The notes beneath the pieces were generated by a model, which searched no databases, was not told where the DNA came from, and saw only the letters and a list, made by a program, of their open reading frames with translations. Positions 9,348 through 17,750 of a DNA stretch of 64,000 nucleotides are shown one piece after another. A program made the position numbers and the translations under genes. Numbering within the stretch: position 1 is the stretch's first letter; each line of letters begins with the position of its first letter. Source of the stretch: Phytopseudomonas flavescens (GTDB lineage: Bacteria; Pseudomonadota; Gammaproteobacteria; Pseudomonadales; Pseudomonadaceae); NCBI RefSeq assembly GCF_900100535.1, contig NZ_FNDG01000018.1, forward strand, positions 1-64,000, written 5' to 3'.

Positions 9348-9845
9348 TCAGGGATGCTGCTCCAGGGCGCTGACCAGGTCATGGAAGGCCGCGCGGTTCG
9401 ATTCGTTCAAGCCCATCAGAATCCTGTGGGCTTCCAGTACCCGAGCACGCACCACATCCTCCGACTGATCCTGCGACGGCAGATCGGCCAGGCAGTCCGG
9501 GCACTCGTAGGGCTGGTTGATGATGTTGAACACCTGATCGAAGCCCATCGATTGCAACAGACGGGTGATGTCGGCGTGGGTGGTCACCACCGTCGGCAAC
9601 AGGCCGACCTTCTGCCGCGACAGAATCGACAGTTTGGCCAACAGCCCCAGGGTGGTGCTGTCGATGCTACGCGTCTCCGTCAGGTCGATGACGATGGCCG
9701 AGAAATTCAGCGCAGTGAAAATCTTTTCGATCGTGGAGTCCAGCGCCGAACACAAGGTCAGGCGCACTTCGCCGATGAACTTCAGGACGAAGGTTCCATC
9801 CTGCTCGGCGAACTGGATTCTACCGGGGTTTGTCCCAGGATTCAT
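9348..9845 (-). CDS. rssC: STAS-domain anti-sigma factor antagonist (RssC type)
   Basis: A 165-residue protein whose first about 105 residues form a STAS domain of the SpoIIAA/anti-anti-sigma kind. The phosphorylatable serine lies in the loop TRSIDSTTLGLLAKLS (about 54-69). A C-terminal extension with CPDCLADL may hold a metal-binding cysteine pair. The gene overlaps the upstream rssB by 4 bases (ATGA), so the two are translationally coupled. In this family the PP2C domain of the partner dephosphorylates the serine to switch binding to an anti-sigma factor. The symbol follows position next to rssB and tal; the function in this organism is inferred. Confidence 0.8.
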   Translation of the reverse strand: MNPGTNPGRIQFAEQDGTFVLKFIGEVRLTLCSALDSTIEKIFTALNFSAIVIDLTETRSIDSTTLGLLAKLSILSRQKVGLLPTVVTTHADITRLLQSMGFDQVFNIINQPYECPDCLADLPSQDQSEDVVRARVLEAHRILMGLNESNRAAFHDLVSALEQHP

Positions 9846-11026
9846 GCAAGGTTCCTGCTTAACACCAGCAAGGCGATATCATCTGGCATCTCCGCCAGAC
9901 TGGCCAGTCCAAACACGCTGCGCAACCCATCCAAGGTTCCGCCTGCTTCGCTCACCAGTTTCGGCAGCAAGGCTTCTTTTTCCTGCAGAGTGTCACCGGC
10001 CAGCAAATCGAGAATGCCATCCGACAACAGGGTCAGACTGAACGTCTGTGGAAGATCAATTTCCAGATCAGTGTAGTCCGCTTCCTTGAACAGGCCCACA
10101 GGCAAGCCACGGCCTTCCAGATAATGGGCTTCGCCGCCGCTGTACATCACGGGCAGCGGCAGGTGGCCACCGATACTGTAGGTCAGGCGGCCACTCTCCT
10201 CGTCGATCACCCCGCCGAGCATGGTCACGTGCTTGCCCAGCTTGCAATTGATCAGGCCACGGTTGATGTGTCCAAGCACGTCCGACGGCTTGAACTCCGG
10301 CAGCATGCCGTTGCGCTTGGACTCATAGAGCAGGCGCGTGGTCATGAACTTGAGCAGGACGGTGACGAATGCCGATGACGCTCCGTGCCCGGAAACATCT
10401 GCCAGATAGAACGCGACGCGCCGCTCGTCGACGCGGAAATAGTCGACGAAATCGCCAGAGAGGTAGAGCGAGGGAATGATCTGGTGGGCGAACGAAAGCC
10501 CGCCGTTGTCCCAAGGCGTGACGGGCAGCATGTTCATCTGCACCTGGCGCCCGGCGTTCTGGTCCTCCTGCAGCAGATGCAGGCTGGCCTGCAGCTCGCG
10601 GTTGGCGGCTTCCAGCTTGTCGCGGTACCGCTCGTTCTCCTGGCGCAGTTGCACACGATCCAGGGCGCGTCGTACCGAGTGTTCGAGCACGGCGAGGTCT
10701 TCGAGGGGCTTGATCAGATAGTCGGCAGCACCAAGGCGCAAGGCTTCGACCACATCGGCCATTACGCCGGCACCGGAGACCACAATGATCGGTGCGGGCA
10801 TTTCCAGGGCATTGATACGGCGGATCAGTTCGAGACCATCTACCTGGGGCATGCGCAAGTCGCAAATGACCAGATCCGGTCGCTCGCGCTCGAACACTTC
10901 GAGACCTTGCGTGCCGTTGCCGGCGAGCAGGATGTTGAAGCCGCTGTCTTCCAAGTAGGCTGCAATGCTGGCACGGACGACCTCGTCGTCATCGATCAGC
11001 AGCAACGTGGCACTGGTTTTGTGCAT
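9842..11026 (-). CDS. rssB: Response regulator with PP2C phosphatase output (RssB)
   Basis: A 394-residue protein. The receiver (residues about 7-125) has the acidic pair IDDDE, phospho-acceptor in LVICDLRMPQ, and the conserved lysine in YLIKPLED. A coiled linker (about 130-165) joins it to a PP2C/SpoIIE phosphatase domain with SGDFVDYF, ADVSGHGASSA and LLSDGILDLL metal-binding motifs. The start MHKTS is preferred over an upstream TTG; it gives the same length I recall for Pseudomonas RssB. Unlike enterobacterial RssB the phosphatase motifs look intact, so it probably acts on the coupled STAS protein in a partner switch controlling a sigma factor (RpoS control is the usual proposal). Confidence 0.88.
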   Translation of the reverse strand: MHKTSATLLLIDDDEVVRASIAAYLEDSGFNILLAGNGTQGLEVFERERPDLVICDLRMPQVDGLELIRRINALEMPAPIIVVSGAGVMADVVEALRLGAADYLIKPLEDLAVLEHSVRRALDRVQLRQENERYRDKLEAANRELQASLHLLQEDQNAGRQVQMNMLPVTPWDNGGLSFAHQIIPSLYLSGDFVDYFRVDERRVAFYLADVSGHGASSAFVTVLLKFMTTRLLYESKRNGMLPEFKPSDVLGHINRGLINCKLGKHVTMLGGVIDEESGRLTYSIGGHLPLPVMYSGGEAHYLEGRGLPVGLFKEADYTDLEIDLPQTFSLTLLSDGILDLLAGDTLQEKEALLPKLVSEAGGTLDGLRSVFGLASLAEMPDDIALLVLSRNLA

Positions 11027-11234
11027 GGGGTGTCCAGGCAAACTGCGCCAGGGATGGTCAGCGTAAACGCCGCCAACAACCTGCGCGGGTACACGGTTCG
11101 CGTCAAGGCGCAGACGGTACTCCCATCCTCAACACGATTCAACAGGCGCCGTTCACCACCAGGCGACTTTACACCTGAAATCGGTGAGGGTTATAAGAGC
11201 CGCAACAGAGCCCGACAAAAACGAGGATAGCTTG

Positions 11235-11534
11235 ATGAGCCAAAGTGATCGTGATTACGAAGAAAAGCGCGATTACATTCGCATGCGTCTGGAAACCCAG
11301 GTGACGCTCCACCATGGCGGTCAGGAAATTCCGGCACTGTGCCTTGACCTGTCGAGCACCGGCATGCAGCTCGAAGCACAGTGCAACGTGCAGGTCGGCG
11401 ACAAGGTGCGCGTCTGGGTGCCTTCCGGGCACGGCGAATTGAAGGGGCTGGAGACCGAAGCGGAAGTGGTGCGGGTGACCGAACAGGAAGGCGGCCGGCA
11501 GATTCTCGGCCTGGCCGTGGTATCGATGAGCTGA
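11235..11534 (+). CDS. PilZ-domain c-di-GMP receptor protein
   Basis: A 99-residue single-domain PilZ protein. Both cyclic-di-GMP binding motifs are visible: RxxxR in KRDYIRMRLE (near residue 10-17) and DxSxxG in LDLSSTGMQLE (near 38-48). The start at 11235 is chosen because GAGGA lies 9 bases upstream; a longer frame upstream lacks this. It is divergent from rssB and sits beside mlaA as in other Pseudomonas. Its effector target is unknown. Confidence 0.92.
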   Translation: MSQSDRDYEEKRDYIRMRLETQVTLHHGGQEIPALCLDLSSTGMQLEAQCNVQVGDKVRVWVPSGHGELKGLETEAEVVRVTEQEGGRQILGLAVVSMS

Positions 11535-11545
11535 AACACGCGGTA

Positions 11546-11571
11546 ACGCGATGGAGCGGTTTCCATCGCGT
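11546..11571. terminator. Stem-loop between convergent PilZ gene and mlaA
   Basis: A perfect 10-bp inverted repeat, ACGCGATGGA / TCCATCGCGT with a 6-base loop, 12 bases after the PilZ stop codon. No clear T-run follows; probably a shared terminator for two convergent genes. Confidence 0.6.
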
Positions 11572-11626
11572 CGCCATGTGTCCAGCCTTGCTGCCTGATC
11601 CTTGTCAAGGCGACAAGGTCTCGCGT

Positions 11627-12328
11627 TCAGAAGTCGTCCTCGACGTCACCGTCGCGCACGCGGAACTCACGGTTCTGCAGGTAGGCGTTACGGATGAAGA
11701 TGTATTTGTCGCCACTGATCATGCGCTCGGCATCCAGCAGGCTGGCGCGAGTATCCACCACGTTGATGCCCCGGGTGACATTACGACTTGGCACGTGATC
11801 CATATACGGATAAGGGGTCAGGAAACTGTCCGGTATCTTGCTCGGCGCATCGCGCAGCGAGCTCGGGCCGAGCAGCGGCAGCACCAGATACGGGCCACTG
11901 CCCGCACCCCAGACACCGAGCGTCTGGCCAAAATCCTCGTCGCTGCGCTGCAGGCCCATGCGGCTTGCCACGTCGAAGAAGCCGAGAGCACCCAGGGTGG
12001 TGTTGAGCAGCAGACGGCTGGTATCCACGCCGGCATCGTGTGCCTTGCCCTGCAGCAGGTTGTTGGCCAGGTTGCCAACATCGCCAACGTTGCGGAATAC
12101 GTTGTGCACACCGGTCTCGAGGAACTGTGGCGTCACGGCCTGATAACCTTGGGCCAGGGGCTTGAGGGCATAGGTATCGACGGTATCGTTGAAGCGGAAG
12201 ATGGGCCGGTTGAACGACTCCCAGGGGTCTTCCGTCGCCGCCTGGCTCGCCAGCGGCAGTACCATCACACCGGCGCAGGCCAGCATGCGCCCGACACTTC
12301 CGATCCAATCCGATCCAATCAAAGGCAT
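11627..12328 (-). CDS. mlaA: MlaA/VacJ phospholipid retrograde-transport protein
   Basis: A 233-residue MlaA (VacJ) family protein, the outer-membrane part of the Mla system that removes surface-exposed phospholipids. Family motifs: DPWESFNRPIFRFND (about 34-48), NVFRNVGDVGNLANNLLQG, DFGQTLGVWG and GSGPYLVLPLLGPS. Enterobacterial MlaA is a lipoprotein; here the N-terminus looks like an ordinary signal peptide ending ASQA and lacks a proper lipobox cysteine. A strong AGGAG lies 7 bases before the ATG. An imperfect direct repeat (GATCCAATC twice) encodes part of the N-terminus. Confidence 0.92.
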   Translation of the reverse strand: MPLIGSDWIGSVGRMLACAGVMVLPLASQAATEDPWESFNRPIFRFNDTVDTYALKPLAQGYQAVTPQFLETGVHNVFRNVGDVGNLANNLLQGKAHDAGVDTSRLLLNTTLGALGFFDVASRMGLQRSDEDFGQTLGVWGAGSGPYLVLPLLGPSSLRDAPSKIPDSFLTPYPYMDHVPSRNVTRGINVVDTRASLLDAERMISGDKYIFIRNAYLQNREFRVRDGDVEDDF

Positions 12329-12547
12329 TACTGTTCTCCTAGGCTATTGAGCACGGTATCTCCGGCAGCAGCGGCGCAGTATAAAGCCGCGCGCGGGCAA
12401 TAGGCAGCACACCGATGCCGGGCCACTCCGCGCAAGCCCTATCCCCATCACCTACGCTTGCCGGGTGTCTGGCCGCAGGCTGGCGTCACCTTATCGTCAC
12501 AATCGCTGGTCATGGTAAACGCGATCATCGCCAGGGAACGACATCGC

Positions 12548-13207
12548 ATGCCTCAGCCAGCACTGTCCGTAGTGACGCCATCCTTCACCGCCTTCCTGTT
12601 CGGCCTGTCCGGCTGCCTGGTCGATTTCGGAGCCCGTGGCGCCTCGCGGGCCGGCGCTCGCCACCTGACGCTGCTCGGTGAGGATGACAGCCCAACGCGC
12701 GACATGGAAACCTGCGCCGAACCGACACCCGGCGCGATGGCGGCCCTTCACAGCCTGCGCGCGCAGGGTGTCCCCTGCGCCTGGCTTGACGAGCTTCCCG
12801 CCCTCCTCGCCGAGAAACTGACGAAGCAGCTACCCGGTTGGCTGAAGGCCTCACCTGCCTGCTCACAGCGCGCCTGGCCGGCACCGGATGCCTGCTGGCA
12901 GGCATTGAGTACCCTGCAGATCGATCGCTTGGATGGCTGCGTGCTGGTCAGCGGTGAACCTCGCCTGCTGCAGGCGGGCCTGAATGCCGGGCTATGGACG
13001 GTCGGCCTGGCCGCCTGCGGTTCGCTGGCCGGCCACGCCCTCAGCGACTGGGAAATACTCGATGCCGCGCAACGTGATCGGGTGCGCGCTGATGCAACCC
13101 TGGCGCTCTACCGGTTAGGTGCTCATTCGGTGATCGATCAACTGACCGATCTGCCCGCCTGCCTGGACGACCTGCAGATCCGCCGCAGCAAGGGCGAGAA
13201 ACCCTGA
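12548..13207 (+). CDS. PhnX-like HAD protein with missing catalytic aspartate
   Basis: About 219 residues, homologous to phosphonoacetaldehyde hydrolase (PhnX): the C-terminal half NAGLWTVGLAACGSLAG...RDRVRADATLALYRLGAHSVID follows the PhnX pattern closely. However HAD motif I, FDWAGTTVDYG in the enzyme, reads FGLSGCLVDFG here, so the nucleophilic Asp is Gly. The GDT...D metal motif is also gone (VSGEPRLLQAG). It is predicted to be unable to hydrolyse phosphonates. The start at 12548 follows an AGGGA site. It sits upstream of DUF4404 and queF, the same place I recall in P. aeruginosa, which suggests a conserved non-enzymatic role. Confidence 0.75.
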   Translation: MPQPALSVVTPSFTAFLFGLSGCLVDFGARGASRAGARHLTLLGEDDSPTRDMETCAEPTPGAMAALHSLRAQGVPCAWLDELPALLAEKLTKQLPGWLKASPACSQRAWPAPDACWQALSTLQIDRLDGCVLVSGEPRLLQAGLNAGLWTVGLAACGSLAGHALSDWEILDAAQRDRVRADATLALYRLGAHSVIDQLTDLPACLDDLQIRRSKGEKP

Positions 13208-13296
13208 ACGGGTGGCGACAGCGCGGCGACGAAGTACTGACCTTTCGTCATGTCGTAGGGTCTATGGTCTTGCCTATCAAGAAACGGAGAATCTCC

Positions 13297-13563
13297 ATGC
13301 CTGCGAACCATCTGCAGCAGCAACTGGAAGAGCTGCACAAGCAACTGGCGCAGAACCCGCCGGTAAACGAGGAAGATCGCGAGTCGCTGGCCCTGCTGGC
13401 CCGCGACATTGAACTGCAGCTGGCGGCTCAGCCTGTGACCACCCCCGACGCATCGCTGGTCGATGGGGTCAACCTGGCCGTGGAGCGCTTCGAGGTGAGC
13501 CATCCGACGCTGGCCGGTAGCCTGCGCAATATCATGCAGAGCCTTGCCAATATGGGCATCTGA
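13297..13563 (+). CDS. DUF4404 family small protein
   Basis: An 88-residue soluble, mainly helical protein (MPANHLQQQLEELHKQLAQN) ending VSHPTLAGSLRNIMQSLANMGI, a pattern typical of DUF4404. A GGAG ribosome binding site lies 8 bases before the ATG. It follows the PhnX-like gene on the same strand and ends at a strong stem-loop. Function unknown; the amphipathic helical N-terminus suggests oligomer formation. Confidence 0.85.
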   Translation: MPANHLQQQLEELHKQLAQNPPVNEEDRESLALLARDIELQLAAQPVTTPDASLVDGVNLAVERFEVSHPTLAGSLRNIMQSLANMGI

Positions 13564-13574
13564 TAGTGATGGGG

Positions 13575-13600
13575 AAAACCAGCCTTGAAGGGCTGGTTTT
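13575..13600. terminator. Bidirectional rho-independent terminator
   Basis: A perfect 10-bp stem AAAACCAGCC / GGCTGGTTTT with a 6-base loop between convergent DUF4404 and queF. It has A-run and T-run flanks and can act in both directions. Confidence 0.85.
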
Positions 13601-13614
13601 CGCTTGTGTGACAC

Positions 13615-14442
13615 TTACTGCCTGACCAGGCGCCGATTTTCTGGCAATTGAGTCAGTGTCGTCCGGTAGGGGTTGATATCCAGCCCACCACGGCGCACGT
13701 AACGCGCATAAACGGTCAGGTGCTCCGGCCGCAGCAACCGCTGCAGATCCAGAAAGATGCGTTCGACACACTGTTCGTGAAAGTCGGCGTGCTGACGAAA
13801 ACTCACCAGATATGCCAACAGGCTCGCCGGCTGCAACGCTGCACCACGGTACTCGACCACCACACTGCCCCAGTCGGGCTGGCCGGTTACCGGGCAGTTG
13901 GATTTGAGCAGGTGGCTGTGCAGAGCCTCCTCGACGATACGTGACGCATCACAGCTCAGCAGCTCGGGCCGGGGGGCCTCGTAGGTACTGACGCTGATAT
14001 CAAGATCGTCGATACAGACTCCTGGCAATGTCGCCAAGCCTTCCTTCGCTACCTCGCTCAAGCTGCGCACCCGCACGCCAACCGCCTTGCCTGCCGTGGC
14101 AGAAAGGTCTCTCTCCAGCACCGTCACCAACTCGGCCTTACTGGCGAATACCGACTGATTCAGCGAGTTGAGGTAGAGCTTGAAGGATTTCGACTCGATG
14201 ATGTTCGGCGAATCGGCGGCAATGCTGAACTCACCGATCGCCACCACCGGTTTGCCGGACGGCAACAGCCAGGACAGCTCGAAACAGTTCCAGAAATCCA
14301 CACCCCGATACGGCAGGGTTTGCGCGCTCAATCCCAGCTCGGCCCACTTGGCCGCGCGAGGGATGGCAAACAGCAGTTCGGGCGAATAGCTGGCGATGTA
14401 CTCGCTGCGCTTGCCCAGCGGCGAATGTTCCACGGAATGCAT
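13615..14442 (-). CDS. queF: NADPH-dependent 7-cyano-7-deazaguanine reductase QueF
   Basis: A 275-residue bimodular (type II) QueF, which reduces preQ0 to preQ1 in queuosine biosynthesis. Seen: the QueF signature ESKSFKLYLNS near residue 90, the catalytic cysteine loop in NCPVTGQPDWGSVVVEY (about 185-200), and the substrate-binding FHEQCVERIF. Length matches the E. coli type. No preQ1 riboswitch-like leader is seen in the 68 bases after pyrF. Confidence 0.96.
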   Translation of the reverse strand: MHSVEHSPLGKRSEYIASYSPELLFAIPRAAKWAELGLSAQTLPYRGVDFWNCFELSWLLPSGKPVVAIGEFSIAADSPNIIESKSFKLYLNSLNQSVFASKAELVTVLERDLSATAGKAVGVRVRSLSEVAKEGLATLPGVCIDDLDISVSTYEAPRPELLSCDASRIVEEALHSHLLKSNCPVTGQPDWGSVVVEYRGAALQPASLLAYLVSFRQHADFHEQCVERIFLDLQRLLRPEHLTVYARYVRRGGLDINPYRTTLTQLPENRRLVRQ

Positions 14443-14510
14443 GACGGATTACCTGCAACGCACAAGGGTACGGCGGCCGGATCGCCACCGTACGGGAATG
14501 GATGGACCGA

Positions 14511-15209
14511 TCAGCCCAGTTCGGCGACCAGCTTGGCCAATGCGGCGGCCGGGTCGGCAGCCTGGCTGATCGGTCGGCCGATCACCAGATAATCCGAGCC
14601 GGCTTCCAGCGCCTGGCGCGGCGTGAGAATGCGCCGTTGATCGTCCTGCGCGCTGCCAGCCGGGCGGATGCCCGGCGTGACCAATTGCAGTGCAGGTTGT
14701 GCCGCTTTCAGCGCCGGGGCTTCGAGGGCCGAACAGACCAGGCCGTCCAGGCCAGCCTGCTGGGCCAGCGCAGCCAGACGCAGCACCTGCTCCTGGGGCT
14801 CGATGTCCAGACCGATGCCGGCCAGGTCCTCGCGCTCCATGCTGGTCAGCACGGTGACGCCGATCAGCAGCGGCACGGGACCATTGAATGTGTCCAGGGT
14901 CTCTCGGCAGGCACTCATCATGCGCAGGCCACCGGAGCAATGCACGTTGACCATCCACACGCCCATTTCCGCCGCGGCCTTGACGGCCATGGCGGTGGTG
15001 TTGGGGATATCGTGGAATTTAAGATCGAGGAACACATCGAAGCCGCGCTCGCGCAACGTGGCGACGATATCCGAGGCGCAACTGGTGAACAGTTCCTTGC
15101 CCACCTTGACCCGGCACAAGCTGGGATCGAGCCTGTCGGCCAGGGCAAGCGCGGCCTCCCGGGTCGGGTAATCCAGAGCGACGATGAGCGGGGTCTGACA
15201 AACGGACAT
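14511..15209 (-). CDS. pyrF: Orotidine 5'-phosphate decarboxylase
   Basis: A 232-residue OMP decarboxylase making UMP. Catalytic Asp-Lys-x-x-Asp motif in FLDLKFHDIPNT (about 58-69); substrate loops TVLTS and VTPGIRPAG; phosphate site YLVIGRPISQA near the end. The start MSVCQTPLIVALDYP gives the normal family length; an upstream extension does not. It lies 68 bases upstream of queF on the same strand and 53 bases after the YcaQ-like gene. Confidence 0.96.
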   Translation of the reverse strand: MSVCQTPLIVALDYPTREAALALADRLDPSLCRVKVGKELFTSCASDIVATLRERGFDVFLDLKFHDIPNTTAMAVKAAAEMGVWMVNVHCSGGLRMMSACRETLDTFNGPVPLLIGVTVLTSMEREDLAGIGLDIEPQEQVLRLAALAQQAGLDGLVCSALEAPALKAAQPALQLVTPGIRPAGSAQDDQRRILTPRQALEAGSDYLVIGRPISQAADPAAALAKLVAELG

Positions 15210-15262
15210 GGGGCAATTCTCGAGCGAGCCAAATTCGGCGCGCATTGTAGCGCAAGTGCTTC

Positions 15263-16474
15263 CTAGAGTTCGCTGCGCAAGCGCAACGCCGCATCGCTGA
15301 GACAATTGAGCTGCACCGCAGCGAGGCCAAGCCAGGCTGCCAGGTCATGCAAGGTGCGGGCGAGCTGGGCCATGCCGAACTCATCCAGCCCTTCCGGCTC
15401 GAGGTGAACGGCATGCACTGCCAGTCGTCCCTGGCTGCGCTCGGCACGAATGTCCAAGCGTGCGGCGATACGCTCGCCGTACAGGAACGGCAGCACGTAG
15501 TAGCCGTAAACCCGCCTGTGCTGCGGTGTATATAGTTCCAGGCGATAGCGGAAATCGAAGAGACGCTCGGTGCGTGCTCGTTCCCAGATCAGCGAGTCGA
15601 ATGGCGACAGCAACGCACAGGCACTCACTCGACGGGGAATCTTCAACGGCTGCAGACAATATGCAGGCTGGCTCCAGCCGCGAACTTCGACCTGGTTCAA
15701 CACACCCTCCTCCAGCAACTCCTGAAGCCGCGCCCTGGCGTCGGCGGGCTCGAAACGAAAGTAGTCGCGCAGATCGCGTTCCGTGGCGACGCCCAGAGCC
15801 TGCGCCGCCTTCAGCAACAGGCGTCGTTGCGCCTCTGCCGACTCCAGCTCGGGGTGTGCCAGCCAGACAGCCGGCAGTACGCGCTCGGGTAAATCGTACA
15901 GGCGCTCGAAGCCACGGCGACCCGACACGGTCACCTCACCTGCCGCGAACAACCACTCCAGCGCCTGCTTCTCGGCCGTCCAGCCCCACCAGGGCGCGCT
16001 GCGCGCATGCGACTGCCTCAGACTACCTGCACCCAATGCCCCTCGCTCACGGACTGTCTGCAGCACCTGAGCGATCAGCCCTTGCTGCTCGCGGCCGAAC
16101 GAGGCCAGCCCCTTGTAAATCCCCCGCCCCTGTCGGGCACGCTGCATCCGCCAGCGCAGCAGGGGGTAAGACGCCAACGGCAGCAACGATGCCTCATGCC
16201 CCCAGTACTCGAACAAGGTACGACTGCGCCCCCGCCCCCAGGCGGCCTGCTCCAGCAAGGCCGAGTCATAGCCGCCGAGGCGCGAGTACAGCGGCAGGTA
16301 GTGCGAGCGCACCACGGCATTGACCGAATCGATCTGCAGCACACCCAAGCGCTCGACCAGGGCATTCAGCTGTCGGGCGCCTGGCGCTGCAGAGCGGAGC
16401 CGCCCGGCAAACCCCTGGGCCGCCAGCACCGCGCGGCGCGCCTGGGGCAAAGACAGGGATTCGATCATGGGCAT
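15263..16474 (-). CDS. YcaQ/AlkX-family DNA glycosylase (winged-helix)
   Basis: A 403-residue member of the HTH_42 / YcaQ (AlkX) family, glycosylases that unhook DNA interstrand crosslinks and are related to AlkZ. The catalytic QxD-type motif is visible in LGVLQIDSVN (about 44-53). Other family features: SHYLPLYSRLG, TLFEYWGHEASLLP, and a C-terminal LLSPFDSLIWERARTERLFD followed by YVLPFLYGERIAARLD. GAGG lies 8 bases before the ATG. It is not obviously in an operon with damage-response genes. Assignment to AlkX rather than AlkZ rests on QID (AlkX-type) and general similarity. Confidence 0.85.
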   Translation of the reverse strand: MPMIESLSLPQARRAVLAAQGFAGRLRSAAPGARQLNALVERLGVLQIDSVNAVVRSHYLPLYSRLGGYDSALLEQAAWGRGRSRTLFEYWGHEASLLPLASYPLLRWRMQRARQGRGIYKGLASFGREQQGLIAQVLQTVRERGALGAGSLRQSHARSAPWWGWTAEKQALEWLFAAGEVTVSGRRGFERLYDLPERVLPAVWLAHPELESAEAQRRLLLKAAQALGVATERDLRDYFRFEPADARARLQELLEEGVLNQVEVRGWSQPAYCLQPLKIPRRVSACALLSPFDSLIWERARTERLFDFRYRLELYTPQHRRVYGYYVLPFLYGERIAARLDIRAERSQGRLAVHAVHLEPEGLDEFGMAQLARTLHDLAAWLGLAAVQLNCLSDAALRLRSEL

Positions 16475-16545
16475 GCCGCTACCTCGGACGCGGGGGCGAA
16501 GTGTTCACGGTAGATCATCATCCGCCCACGGCCAACCCAGCCTTT

Positions 16546-16776
16546 TCACTTGCACAACGGGTCGTCCCAGAAGGGCCGCTCGGTCTCCTGGAATACGTCG
16601 CCGCGGCTGAGGCCGAGGTCTTTCAGCCCGGCATCGCTCAAAGACGCCAACTGCCGACGCTCACGCGCCAATTGGTGCCAGCGCGACAGTCGCCGTATCA
16701 GCCGGGTCAATACACGTCGCACGCCAGGCAGCGAATGCTGCGACACCTCGCTACGGACACAGGCTTTACTGTTCAT
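16546..16776 (-). CDS. DUF1127 small protein
   Basis: A 76-residue basic protein ending in the DUF1127 motif: RWHQLARERRQLASLSDAGL followed by KDLGLSRGDV. Such short proteins influence RNA turnover and phosphate/carbon responses in other proteobacteria. The start at 16776 has GGAG 9 bases upstream. It is divergent from a LysR regulator 96 bases away, a common arrangement suggesting the regulator controls it. Confidence 0.88.
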   Translation of the reverse strand: MNSKACVRSEVSQHSLPGVRRVLTRLIRRLSRWHQLARERRQLASLSDAGLKDLGLSRGDVFQETERPFWDDPLCK

Positions 16777-16872
16777 CTGATTGCACTCCGCTGGGATTGG
16801 CGACAGTCTCCCGCTCGGCATATGATCAATCCAACGAATGTTATTTATGCCTTACATCTCGGAGATTGATGG

Positions 16873-17727
16873 ATGGCCTGGTACCCGAGCATCGACAGTG
16901 AATTGCTGCGCACCTTTGTCGCCATCGTCGATCAGGGTGGTTTCACACGCGCGGCAGACGTCATCAATCGCACTCAGTCGGCGGTCAGCATGCAGATGAA
17001 GCGGCTCGAGGAAGAGGTGATCCAACGCCCGTTGTTTCACCGCGAGGGTCGCCAGCTCAACCTGACCGCCGAGGGCGAAGTACTGCTCGGCTATGCCCGT
17101 CGCATCCTCAGACTGCACACGGAAGTGCTCAATACCCTGCGCGAACCGCATATGGTCGGCACCTTGCGAATTGGTACACCGGACGATTACGTGATGCGCT
17201 TCATGCAGGGCATCCTGATGCGCTTTGCCCAGGCCTATCCGCTGGTGCAGGTGGAGCTGCACTGCGAGCCATCCTTCGCCCTGCTGCAGCGCCAGGATCT
17301 GGATCTGACCATAGTGACCCGCGAGCCCGGCACCGAAGTCGGTCAGTTGCTGCGCCAGGAGCGCCTGGTCTGGGCCCAGGCAGCCGACGCTCGCCTGCAC
17401 GAAGTGGCCACCCTGCCGCTGGCGGTGTTCAATACCCAGTGCTTCTGCCGCGCCTGGGCCTGCAACGCGCTGGACGCGCGTTCCCGGGCATATCGGATCG
17501 CCTACAGCAGCCCCAGCCTGTCGGCGATCATGGCCGCTGTCGGCGCCGGCCTGGCAGTCACCGCGCAGTTGCACAGCCTGATCACCCCCGACCTGCAGGT
17601 CATGGGCAGCGAGCAAGGCATGCCTGAACTGCCCAAGGCCAGCGTCGTGCTAATACGCAACGAACGGACACGCTCGCCGGCCGGCGATGCACTGGCCGAA
17701 CAGATCATCGAAGGCTTCAAGCTCTGA
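16873..17727 (+). CDS. LysR-family transcriptional regulator
   Basis: A 284-residue LysR regulator. The N-terminal winged helix (about 10-68) reads LLRTFVAIVDQGGFTRAADV then RTQSAVSMQMKRLEEEV; the effector domain begins near 95 (GTLRIGTPDDYVMRF). The gene is divergent from the DUF1127 gene, with which it shares a short promoter region. The inducer is not predictable from sequence. Ribosome binding site GGAG 8 bases before the ATG. Confidence 0.93.
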   Translation: MAWYPSIDSELLRTFVAIVDQGGFTRAADVINRTQSAVSMQMKRLEEEVIQRPLFHREGRQLNLTAEGEVLLGYARRILRLHTEVLNTLREPHMVGTLRIGTPDDYVMRFMQGILMRFAQAYPLVQVELHCEPSFALLQRQDLDLTIVTREPGTEVGQLLRQERLVWAQAADARLHEVATLPLAVFNTQCFCRAWACNALDARSRAYRIAYSSPSLSAIMAAVGAGLAVTAQLHSLITPDLQVMGSEQGMPELPKASVVLIRNERTRSPAGDALAEQIIEGFKL

Positions 17728-17750
17728 CGGCCGGCTTTCTATCCTGCACC

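Noticed and set aside
14443..14510. Possible preQ1 riboswitch before queF
   Set aside because: The gap after pyrF is only 68 bases and I could not find the conserved pseudoknot elements.
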